Source: Symbiodinium natans
Taxonomy: Eukaryota; Sar; Dinophyceae; Suessiales; Symbiodiniaceae
Assembly (NCBI GenBank): GCA_905221605.1
Contig: CAJNDS010000224.1
Coordinates: 1,858,059 to 1,922,058 of the forward strand
Length of the DNA: 64,000 nt
Reading direction: 5' to 3'
The first letter of the stretch is position 1, and the number at the start of each line of letters is the position of its first letter. A model generated the notes under the pieces. The model worked only from the letters and a program-made list of their open reading frames with translations, searched no databases and was not told the DNA's origin. This document shows, one piece after another, positions 35,727-45,247 of the stretch. Position numbers and translations under genes: made by a program.

Positions 35727-38700
35727 ACCCTAAACCCTAAACCCTAAACCCTAAACCCTAAACCCTAATTTAAGGGTTTTTGGGCCCCAAGGCCAAAGGC
35801 CTCGTCGTAAAAGGTTTGGCTATTTTGAGAGTACCGGCCCCGAAACCCTAAGCTGTAAAGCCCTCAAGCCCCTCAAAGACCCCTCAAAGCCCCTAAAGGC
35901 CTCAAAAGTATATGAAGGTTGGTTCCCTTTCTTGTAAGGATTCAAGGGACACGGGTCCATGTCTGTAAGGACCTTTCCCCTAAACCCCAAACCCGAAAGC
36001 CTACACCCCCAACCTAAACCCTAAACCCCAAACCCTACAGTCATGAATGGGTTACTAACCCTAAACCCTAAACCCTAAACCCCTAACCCCTCAACTCTAG
36101 ACCCTAACCCCTAACCCCTAAACCCCACCAAGTACCATGAACCTCCAAGCAAACCCTTAGCCTTAGGTGCCCGCCTGGGCGCCGGAAGGCGCCCAGAGAC
36201 TTTTGGACATGGTCCGGGATGGATTTCTGAAGGACGTGGCAACGATTTAGGGTTCTGGGGTTTAGGGGTTCAGGGCTTATAAGGGTTTTTGGCTTAAGGG
36301 TTTAGGGTTTAGGGTTTAGGGCTTCAGGGCTTTGGGTTTTGGGCTCAAGGGTTTAGGGTTGAGGGCTGAAAAAGTGTACGCATCGGGGCCTAGTAGCTAT
36401 TGTTGTACTTGTGCGCGAGCGCGCGCATGTCTTTGTCTGGGTGGGGTAGCGCTCAGTAGCGATTTCCGAGTTGGGCGAGGGCTCACAATTTCGACAGTTT
36501 TTTAGCCAGTAGTTAAAGTTTAGACTTTTTGTCTTTCCTTATTTAGCAAGAATAATAAAGTTCAACTTTTTTTACCTTGGTTATTGCTTTAGGCTTTAGG
36601 GGGTGTGCTTTGGGTTGTGAGGGTTGAGGCATTGAGGGCTGGGTTCTGCGCCTGTACGTGTTTCACGAGCACAACCTGATTTTGTACTAGCAGCCTTTGC
36701 ATGAATTGCTGGGTTATCCGGCACGTACCCTGAACCTTTAAAAGCTAACCCTCAACCGCTAAGCACAAACCACTAAACCCCTAAACCCCCAGACATAGAG
36801 AACCCTTTCATCAATGCTTTTATCTCGACAGACGTATAGGGTCCGGGAAACCTTGCCAACCCGAACCACCTGAGCGCAGATGCTAGGACCCGATAATTAG
36901 GGTTTAGGGTTGAGGGTTTAGGGTCATTGCCTTCCCAAAGCTGCCGAAATTGACGAAATTATGGAGCTGAGTGAATGTAGAGGTGGAGAGCGGAAGACTG
37001 TGTGTTGCAAGTGATAGCACAGCAACACAGGAATTCGAAGGGTTTGGGGCTGGAGGCGAAACCTCCTCAACCCTAAACCCTAAACCCCAAACCCCAAACC
37101 CTAAACCCTAAACCCTAAAGCCTACGACAGGACGTGGCTATCTACAGAGGTATCCCCGGATTTCTTGTACAGTTCGGCGTCGAAACTTGTCTGAAAAGGG
37201 AAACCGAAAGAGGACATACCTGGAGTTCGAAATGCGCGTTACTAAGGGTCTATAGTTTGCCGCCGCAATGCCCCAAACCCTGATTAACTATGGGTTAAGT
37301 GCCACTCTAAACTGATACCGGTTCGACTATTTGTTTTGCTACCCTATGTTGCTACACGTTATGTAGGGTGAGGGTTGCTAGGTGGACAGGAAATCGTACC
37401 AAAAGCTGCCCTACAGCCTAGGAACCAGACCCTGCTTGGGGTTTAGGGTTTAGGGTTTAGGGTTTAGGGTTTAGGGTTTCTTGGGGGATTGGCGGCTCGG
37501 GGTTGAGGTTTCAGGGGTTGGGGGTGGGGACTTTCTGAGGGCATTTCTAGCTGCGCTGGCTTATGCTTGTTTGTAGGGCTTCAAAGAGTCTTCGATAGGG
37601 TTTAGGGTTTAGGGTTTAAATGCTTTCAGGTCAGCGATCCAGAAAAGAAGGCGCCCTACACGCATCTTCCGGACGACCCCTTGTGCGGCGTGCCCTACCT
37701 CGAAGGCCTGCAACTGGCAACGCTAAACCCTAAACCCTAAACCCTAAACCCTAAACCCTAAACCCTAAACCCTAAACCCTAAACCCTATAAACCCTGCAT
37801 CAGAGGGTCATAAGGGTCCCCACGCAGCAGACCCTCGGTAAACCAACCTGAGCCACTAAACTCCAGCAGGACTTCCCCCCCTTGGTTCAGGCACCTAAAC
37901 CCTTAACCCTAAACCCTTAACCCTAAACCCTAAACCCTAAACCCTAAACCCTAAACCCTAAACCCCTATAGGGTGTGGGCTTCAGGGTTCAGGCACTTAC
38001 ACCATGCTAGCTCTATTAGAAAATGTATTACAGGCATCCGAAGTATGGGTTCCTATTGTTATAAGGGTTATATACCAAGAAGGGACCCCTAAACCCTCAA
38101 CTCTACCTGGAACCCTAAACCCTAAACCCTAAACCCTAAACCCTAAACCCTAAACCCTAAACCCTAAACCCTAAACCCTACAGTTCAGGCACAGTGGGCT
38201 TCGCAGCCGCCGGCCCCAACACCCGGACCTGTCAGCTCTGCTTGTTCCTGGGCGCCCCGGACCTGCCCATTTGTCGGCTGTTGTTTTCTGACTTTCGGGT
38301 TTGGGGCTGGGATGTTCCCCCTGATACTGAAAGTCCGTAATAGGGCTTATACTAGGGGGGGGGGGGGGGGGGGTACTATAATCCCTTTCAAGGACTGTTA
38401 GTACAAGTGGGAACATCCGATGTTTGGGCTGTATAGGTTCTATGGGGTTTCTACTGCATTCCGAGTCCATCCATCCATCCATCCATCCTAACTTTGATCT
38501 TTATAGGGACCCCAACTCCACCCCAAAATGGCTGTTCTTTACGGCTTGAGGGAGAGACGGCTTCATGTGGGTTAGGAAGCTTCATGTCGTGATTGTTGTG
38601 TATTTATCCCAAGTTTGTTTGATATGATCCTGCTTTTTGTAAGCAAAAATACCACCTACAGCAACACCACCGGTGAACAGACCTCCTGTTTTTTTTGGTG

Positions 38701-41145
38701 AGTGTTTATATGGCTCCTTAAAAGGATTGGTGCGAGTGTGTACAAGTCCTTGGGGGTACGTGCAACAAAAAGACCGTCTACCCGAAATCGCAAACTTAGG
38801 GTTCAGAGTTCCGGGGTGTAGTGTCTTCCTCGAAATCTATGTAAGAACTATAAACTCAACTCAAACCCTAAACCCTCAATCCCTATACAACCCCAAAGCC
38901 CTAGCACCCCGAGTTTTATGCTCTAAAGCCTTCGACCCTAAACCCTAAACCCTAAACCCTCCTAAGCTCCTACACTGCCAACCGCCAGCGTCTGAGGGGC
39001 CGTGCCCTCGCTTGGTCGCAACTCTGTGCCTCTGCGCTGTGACAGCTCCACGAAGTTTAAGGCACTTATAGGGTTTAGGGTTTAGGGGTTAGGGTGTAGG
39101 GTTTAGGGTTTAGGGTTTAGGGCTATCAGGGTTATAGGCCGACTCCGGCCTGTAGACATTGCTTACGGGGCTTTATAGGGATCTTAGGGTTTGGTAAGGT
39201 GCGGAGGACCGATAGGGCTTGTAGGGTCTTGGGTTAGGGGCTAAGGGTGATGAGGGCCTTTGGAGTATATAAAGGGATCTTTGCGCCCAAGACCTTGTGA
39301 AAGAGTCCTGGGAGCCAAAAAGCGCAAATCCGCCTAAGCTGCAAAGTGTGGGTTGCAGGTTGTGAGCTGCTTGGGGTTTAGGGTTTAGGGCTTAGGGTTC
39401 AACATTCAGGGTTTAGGGTTTAGGGTTTAGGGCTTATGGGTTGCACCCATGAAACTCAGCTTGGGCGCCTGCTGGAAACCCGAAGCCCCTCAAAAGCCAA
39501 CTTCGACAAGCGCGGTCATCACGAACTTACCCTAAGGGTCCATGTACCTTTAGGGTTCAGGGTTTAGGGCTTAAAATTTATAGTGTAGGGATCTTATTAT
39601 TATATACTGTGGGCCCCAAAGTCCCTAAATAGGAAGTACTTTAAAGGCCCAAGTATTCCCTATTTTGGTACATGGACCCTTAGGGTTAGGGAAGTGTGTG
39701 CACATGAGCCCACAGGGAAGTTGTCATGGTGGATGTGCATGGGTTCCCGTGATTGCCCTGTAAGCGAGGAGTCGTGCCATCTCTGCTGCGGCGTGCATAT
39801 TTGTTGTTTCTAAGAGTAGTTGCAGGGTCCCTTAGTACCCAAAGGATCCATGTACCTATACAGTATATACTTGGCCCCTAAAGCTACTATATAGGAAACC
39901 CTTTAAGGCCCAAGTATATACTATATAGGTACATGGATCCTTTGGGATATGGTCCCTTGCCTCCTTTTGAAGGGTTCCGAAGTATGGGTCCTTGGGTTGT
40001 AGGGTATCTGAGGGGTCAAACCCTAAACCCTAATCCCTAAACCCTAAACCCGAAGCCCACCTAGGTGGAAACACCCATTGGCCGTGTGGACCCGGAGAGC
40101 CTGCCCACCCTCCGGTCCTTGTTCCTTAGCTTGGACTTTAGGGTTTAGGGTTTAGGGTTTAGGGTTTAGGGTTTAGGGTTCAGGGTTTAGGGTTTAGGGT
40201 TTAGGGTTTAGGGTTTAGAGTGCTGCCCTTCTGCCCTGTCTTGGTCCCCCTTCAAGTAACCAGCCCCCAAAAGTGGGTACCCTGTGGTTGCCTTCCTACT
40301 TTGTTGCCTAGTGGAAGGTTTGGGGTTTAGGGTTTAGGGTTGAGGGTTGAGGGTTTAGGGTTTAGGGTTTAGGGTTTAGGGCTTTAGAAAGGGTCTACGG
40401 TTGAGGGATTCAGGAAAGAAGAATATGGGTTAGGCAAGGTGGGTCATTTAGAGGGGTTAGGTCTCCCTAACACCCGTGGGGCCCAATGGACTCGTATCAT
40501 GGGTTCAGGTTTTAGGGTTTAGGGTTTAGGGTTTAGGGTTTAGGGTATAAGGTTTAGGGTAATGTATTCTGGGGAGCTTAATCCACAGAATTCGGATATT
40601 CTTGGCTTCCGGTGCCTTTTTGAGAGAATCCCTCACAAGCCTCATGGCAAGGATTGTTTTCGTGTTTAGGGTTTAGGGTTCAGGGTAGTTGTTCTATGAT
40701 CCTGCGGCAGGGTTTGCGGATGTTCGTGCTGACGTTTGATCATGTGCTCTTTAGGAACCTGTGTGTGGGGATTTCTGTAAGTCAGAGAGTCCCCGTCTCG
40801 GTGCTCCGCTAGAACAGGCTCTCTTCAATCAGGACCACGAAATGGCCCCTAGCTAAGAACAAGCTCCCATGCCACCTGTCATGAATTTCTCTGCCTGCAA
40901 GGTTTCTGCCGGGAGACATCCCCCAGTGTGGCGGACCGGCAAGGGATACGCAAAGACTTTCAGCATGATACGGGATACAGGGTTCACAGGGAGCTGGGGG
41001 GGGGGGGGGGGCGGGGGAGGGTGTAGGGGCAGTTATGCACAAACGAAGGGCCAAGAAAGCAAAACATAATAAGGGCTGATATGCACTTACACCGCCTCAC
41101 GTGCTCCCTGGGTTGTTGCGTCACCGAAAACTTGTGTGTGTGTGT

Positions 41146-41217
<72 letters not shown>

Positions 41218-41338
41218 GGTGTGTGGGTGGGGGTGTGAGTGGGGGCGTGCGTGTGGGTGTGGGTGGGGGGGTGTGGGTGTGGGGGTGGGGGTGGGGGTGG
41301 GTGGGTGGGTGGGTGAGTGGGTGTGCGTGTGTGCTCTT

Positions 41339-41385
<47 letters not shown>

Positions 41386-41504
41386 ATCCCGTTCAACAGA
41401 GAGTTCAGCTGAAGCTTGAGTTGCAAAGACTTCGACGTCGCCTAGACAGTCCGTATTCCTCAGGCGCCACAAAGCTCTTACAAGCTTTCTCGGCTCAAAG
41501 TTGA
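35578..41504 (+). CDS. Cyclophilin-type peptidyl-prolyl cis-trans isomerase
   Basis: Cyclophilins catalyse cis-trans isomerisation of prolyl bonds. Exons: 35578-35625, 36167-36238, 37148-37178, 37630-37705, 38189-~38251, (possibly 39460-39474), 40065-40120, 40903-40939, 41400-41504 (TGA). Joined motifs: VQLETTKGPIQLTV; WAPEGAQRLLDMVRDGF; GIPGFLVQFG joined to VSDPEKKAPY; DDPLCGVPYLEGTV; AAGPNTRTCQL; VETPIGRV; GDIPQCGGP. GFLVQFG and the GPNTRTCQ segment are cyclophilin signatures; the DDP and GPNTRT form is the kind seen in algae and bacteria. The catalytic-loop Arg expected just before GIPGF is not placed: one small exon between 36238 and 37148 is missing from my model. The N-terminal exon is uncertain (a candidate ATG at 35497 lies before AGG|GTTTAGG). 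The last exon, RVQLKLELQRLRRRLD and on, is not a usual cyclophilin end. Confidence 0.85.
38311..38418. mobile_element. Palindromic element, family 3 (GATGTTCCCCCT ends)
   Basis: Begins GATGTTCCCCCTGATACT and ends AGTACAAGTGGGAACATCC, with a G homopolymer in the loop. Relatives lie at about 14490-14570, 18350-18426, 30321-30420 and 56798-56890, all in introns or flanks. Confidence 0.7.
39530..39685. mobile_element. Family 1 element interrupted by a telomere-type insert
   Basis: The element starts CCCTAAGGGTCCATGTACC and ends TACATGGACCCTTAGGG, but is 156 bp long. The extra 47 bp, shortly after position 39548, are TTTAGGGTTCAGGG-type repeat plus a short A/T-rich piece. Confidence 0.75.
39838..39946. 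mobile_element. 109-bp palindromic element, family 2
   Basis: Same ends and length as the copy at 15700-15808. It lies in a cyclophilin intron, about 150 bp after the interrupted family 1 element. Confidence 0.8.
41133..41383 (+). repeat. (GT)n then (TC)n microsatellite before a 3' splice site
   Basis: About 200 bp of GT-rich repeat (GT, then GGGTGT and GGTG variants) is followed at 41340-41382 by a pure TC run and then CCCTATCCCGTTCAACAG. The TC run sits where the polypyrimidine tract of the last cyclophilin exon is expected. The long open frames on both strands here are repeat artefacts. Confidence 0.85.
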
Positions 41505-41549
41505 CTATCTTGTACCCCCGGCATATTTGCCGCCGTTGCTTGCAAAACC

Positions 41550-44500
41550 ATGCTGGCCCAACACATTGGCTTCATGCAGCTGCTCGTGCTGGCTGTCATG
41601 ACTTTCACCAGGGAGGTTCATGCGGTGCCTTGGTCGTTTTGGGTGGTCCGTGACATTGTTCTGCGCCTATTGATATAAATTTAAAGCCCTAAGCTCCCAA
41701 ACCTCGACACACATGTGCAATCAAACGCCTAAGCCCCCCTAAACCCTAAACCCTAAACCCTAAACCCTAAACCCTAAACCCTAAACCCTAAACCCTAAAC
41801 CCTAAACCCTAAACCCTAAACCTGTCTATCCTGTCGATGGATCCAGGTGCGGGCCTTCGATGAGGGGAACCATACAATTCGTCCTCGAGGGATTGGCGAG
41901 CCTGAATGCCCAGCACTTTGCCAGCCTGGGGTTTAGGGTTTAGGGTTTAGGGGTTTAGGGGTTTAGGGGTGTAGGGGTTTAGGGGTTTGGGGGTTTAGAG
42001 GTTTAGGGGTTTAGGGGTTTAGGGGTTTGACACCCGTTTCCATTTTGTTTGGTTCCAGGTGCCCTTCTGAAGGAATTAACCAGCCAGGGTGCCCTTATTG
42101 TAAGATGGCGACTGGGCTACCTAGGTTTAGGGCTTAGGGTTTAGGGTTTAGGGTTTAGGGTTTAGGGTTTAGGGTTTAGGGTATATATGCGAGAGGCCAC
42201 CTGCAATGAAGCGGACGATGCCCCATCCTCACAGGCTTAGGATGAAGGGTCTCATAGCCTCCGACCTGGCATCCCTTGCACCCTAAACCCTAAACCCTAA
42301 ACCCTAAACCCTAAACCCTAAACCCTAAACCCTAAACCCTAAACCCTAAACCCTAAACCCTAAACCCTAAACCCTAACCCTAAACCCCAAACCTTTAGAA
42401 GCCCTTTTTGGGGGCAGCCTTTGGCACGCCTGGGTTACTGTGGGGACCTAGTTCATCACAGGGTCATAGCCCTGCTCCCCTCAACCCTAAATCCCTATAC
42501 GCTCAATCTCTGGACCCTAAACCTAAGCCCAAAACCCTAAACCCTAAACCCTAAATCCCTAAATCCTAATTTGGTCTCTTGTTGCGCCAATACTAAAGGC
42601 AGGCCAAAGTGCCACAGTGTGGAAGATGTACAGCGCCTGGCTTGGCGGGCCGCTGTCTGAGAACCGGTTGTTTAGGGTTCAGGGTTCAGAGTTCAGGGTT
42701 CAGGGTTTAGGGTTTAGGGTTAGGATTTATAGGGTTTAGGGATCTAGGGGTTTTAGGGCTTTGAGGGCTTTGGGTTGTAGGGATTCAGGGTTTTAGGGTT
42801 TTGTGGCTTTAAGGGCTTTGAGGGCTAAGGGCTTTAAGGGCTTCAAGGGCTTTAGGTGTTTAGGGGTGTAGGGGTGGGGTTTAGGGGTTGGGGAATGGGG
42901 GCTTAGGGTTTGCTGTAGGGGTTTAGGGGTGTCAAGGTTTAGGGGTGTAGGGGTGGGGTTTAGGGGTTTAATTTATGACTGAGGGTCTCGTATGGCCTTG
43001 AAGCAGTCAAGACCCTCTAGCACAGTTCTTTTGCTTGATGAGCCCTGACTACGATAAACAAACCTACACATTCCTACCAAGGGAGCTGTGCCTTGATTAT
43101 GAATGTCTTTCCCGCCTCTTACAAATCGGAATATCGGAAACCCTAAACCCTATATAAACCCAAAACTGCTAAACTTCAAACCCGAAGCCGCAGAAAGCTT
43201 GGTTGCACCACGCGCATCGCAAGGATGTGGTACCGCCATGACTGCATGAAGTGTACCAAGCCGCTTGGTTCAGCAAATGTCGAGCCTCAGGTCCTACAGC
43301 CAGAGCCCCCAAAAGCCTTCGTGCGCCAAACCCGAAACCCGAAACCCTAAACCCTCAACCCTCAACCCTAAACCCAAACCCTACACCCTAAACCCTAAAC
43401 TCTAAACCCTTTCAAGCTAAGCAAACGAAGCCAACGTCTTTGTAGGCTCATGGTGCTAGGGATTTACGACTCCTTGTTATGCTAAACCCTAAAGAAACCC
43501 CAAGACCCTAGGGTGTAGGGCTTACGGTTTTGGGCTTGGGGTCCCCCTAAACCCTAAACCCTAAGCCCGAAACCCTTGTCAAAACCCTAAACTTACTAAA
43601 CCCTAAACCCTAAACCCTAAACCCTAAACTCCAAACATGCACTCGAGGAAGGGCAACCCGGCGCTCCCAGTATGCAGGACATTTACGGACAGGTCCTCGA
43701 AGTGCAGGAGGGGCTTTGTTCAAAGCATGTCTGGGTTCAGGGTTTAGGGTTTAGGGTTTAGGGTTTAGGGTTTAGGGTTTAGGGTTTAGGGTTTAGGGTT
43801 TGGGGGGGGGGGGGGGGGGTTTAGGGGGGGGTTAGGGAATTAGGGTTTCGGGGGGTTTAAGGAGTTTTTGGGGTTTTAGGGGGTGGTTTTTTCCCCCTTT
43901 CGCCCCCCCCCCCCTTTCCCCCCCCCCCCCTTTTCCCCCCTTTTCCCCCCCTTTCCCCCCCTTTCCCCCCCTTTCCCCCCTTTTCCCCCCCCTTTCCCCC
44001 CCTCCCCCCCCCTTTCCCCCCTTTTTCCCCCCTTCCCCCCCCACCCCCCCCTTCCCCCCCTTCCCCACCTTCTCCTCCTTCCCCCCCGCCCCCACCTCCC
44101 CCCCATTACCCCTTCCAGAGTGCCTGATGGGCAAACCGTATAGGGTTGCAGCCTCCACACAATGAGTGGGGAACCCAGTAATTCTGGCCAACGGGCGGTA
44201 GACTATATTACAGAATGGAACCGCAATAGGAGCTACATTAGAGTCTTCAGGTAGACACGAACTATGATGCCCTTACCAAAGGATGCCAGTTCCTTCCTTT
44301 GTGGTACTTTACTATAACTGTAGATCTTTAGCCTTTTTGGGTTTATTGGGTTTCTTAATAAGGCAGCTAAAAATTTTCATTTATAGCTACCCTCCGAAGT
44401 GCAGCCAAGTTTCGTTAAGTGCTTTTTGAGTCCCTAAGAAAACGTGTTTCGGAGCCTAACGGCTCTGGCTTCCGCCCAGGGACTGGAGTGACGATTGCGA

Positions 44501-45069
44501 GTGCTACCAGTACCAGGGTGACCGGATTCCGACGTGCGCCAACTACAACTATGTCCCGAGATATGTGCGTCTCGGCAGGCCTTATCGGGAGGGGTTTAGG
44601 GTTTAGGTTTAGGGTTTAGGGTTTAGGGTTTAGGGTTTAGGGTTTAGGGTTTAGGGTTTAGGGTTTAGGGTTTAGGGTTTAGGGTTTAGGGTTTTCTTCT
44701 GAAGTGTCCCACTTGGGGGGGGGGGGGGGGGGGGGGTCCTTTTGTTGCAAAGAAGCCTACGACAAAACGTGCCTAGCAGAGGACCCCAATTTTCAGAGAA
44801 TTTCCACAGCCCCCTTCATGGCCATGTTGCTTTGCTTTGTTTCTTTGATGTGAACTGTAAGTAAGCTTTGTTCCGTCACAGGTGCCCTGGGCCCCAAAGA
44901 CTTAGACGTGTCCATTAACTTCAAACACCCGAGTCTAGTCCTAGCTGTTTCAAGGAAATGCTGCGTGGAGGGCTACAACGACTGCCACCTTTGCACAGAT
45001 CCAAATCACGACTGCAGCAAGATTGATCCTTGCCGCCCCCAGAACCAGACCCAGACTGGCAAGAAATGA
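41550..45069 (+). CDS. Predicted secreted Cys-rich protein, unknown function
   Basis: Exon 1 (41550-41615) starts ATG in an AACCATGC context and encodes a signal-peptide-like MLAQHIGFMQLLVLAVM core. Exon 2 starts at 41847 (VRAFDEGNHTIRPRGIG). Later exons: ~42188-42228 (EATCNEADDAPSSQ), ~42598-42640 (VPQCGRCTAPG), 43194-43314 (MWYRHDCMKCTKPLG), 43648-43712, 44480-44574, 44882-45069 (TGA). The last three junctions are clean: GG|GCTTTG to G GAC, and G|GCAGGCC to GT GCC. The C-terminal half has Cys clusters (DWSDDCECYQYQ, KCCVEGYNDCHLC, HDCSKIDPC) and an Asn/Gln-rich tail. The HDCMKC piece recalls Zn-binding Cys/His modules but is not assignable. Exons 2-4 have unsettled frames. It starts 45 bp after the cyclophilin stop. 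Confidence 0.65.
43898..44108. repeat. 210-bp C/T-only mirror-like tract
   Basis: The + strand is almost only C and T (blocks of C5-C12 separated by T2-T5). It lies in an intron of the Cys-rich protein gene directly after a TTTAGGG array and a G run. The open frames on both strands are compositional artefacts. Confidence 0.9.
44592..44693. repeat. TTTAGGG array (about 14 units)
   Basis: A perfect run starting about 18 bp after the 5' splice site of the exon at 44480-44574 in the Cys-rich protein gene, followed by a G homopolymer of about 19 bases at 44717-44736. Confidence 0.95.
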
Positions 45070-45247
45070 GCACGGCAACTACCACCAAGGGTGTAGGGTT
45101 TAGGGTTTGGGGTTTGGGTTTAGGGTCTTAGGGTTTAGGGTTTTAGGGTTTTAGGGTTTTGGGGTTGTAGGGTTGTAGGGTTGTAGGGTTTAGGGTTCTT
45201 AGGGCTTAGGGTTGAGCCAGGGCTGAGAGCTGGCCGCGCCACGCACC
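45070..45247 (+). promoter_or_regulatory. Short intergenic spacer with TTTAGGG variants and candidate trans-splice acceptor
   Basis: The 178 bp between the stop at 45069 and the next ATG at 45248 is mostly degenerate TTTAGGG repeat. It ends in TTGAGCCAG and then about 30 bp to the ATG, whose context is CACCATGG. The CAG is a reasonable spliced-leader acceptor, as dinoflagellate mRNAs receive a spliced leader; this is inference. Confidence 0.4.

Noticed and set aside
37148-37256. Alternative reading of the exon after TCTACAG as RYPRISCTVRRRNLSEK
   Set aside because: Looked coding at first, but the frame GIPGFLVQFG joins in phase to VSDPEKKAPY and gives the cyclophilin signature.
40984-41504. 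Long His/Thr-rich or Val/Cys-rich frames over the (GT)n repeat
   Set aside because: Repeat artefacts. Only the part after the CAACAG at 41399 is kept, as the last cyclophilin exon.
43832-44191. Gly/Lys-rich frame of 119 codons on the minus strand
   Set aside because: It translates the pure C/T tract; no acceptable flanks and no third-position signal.
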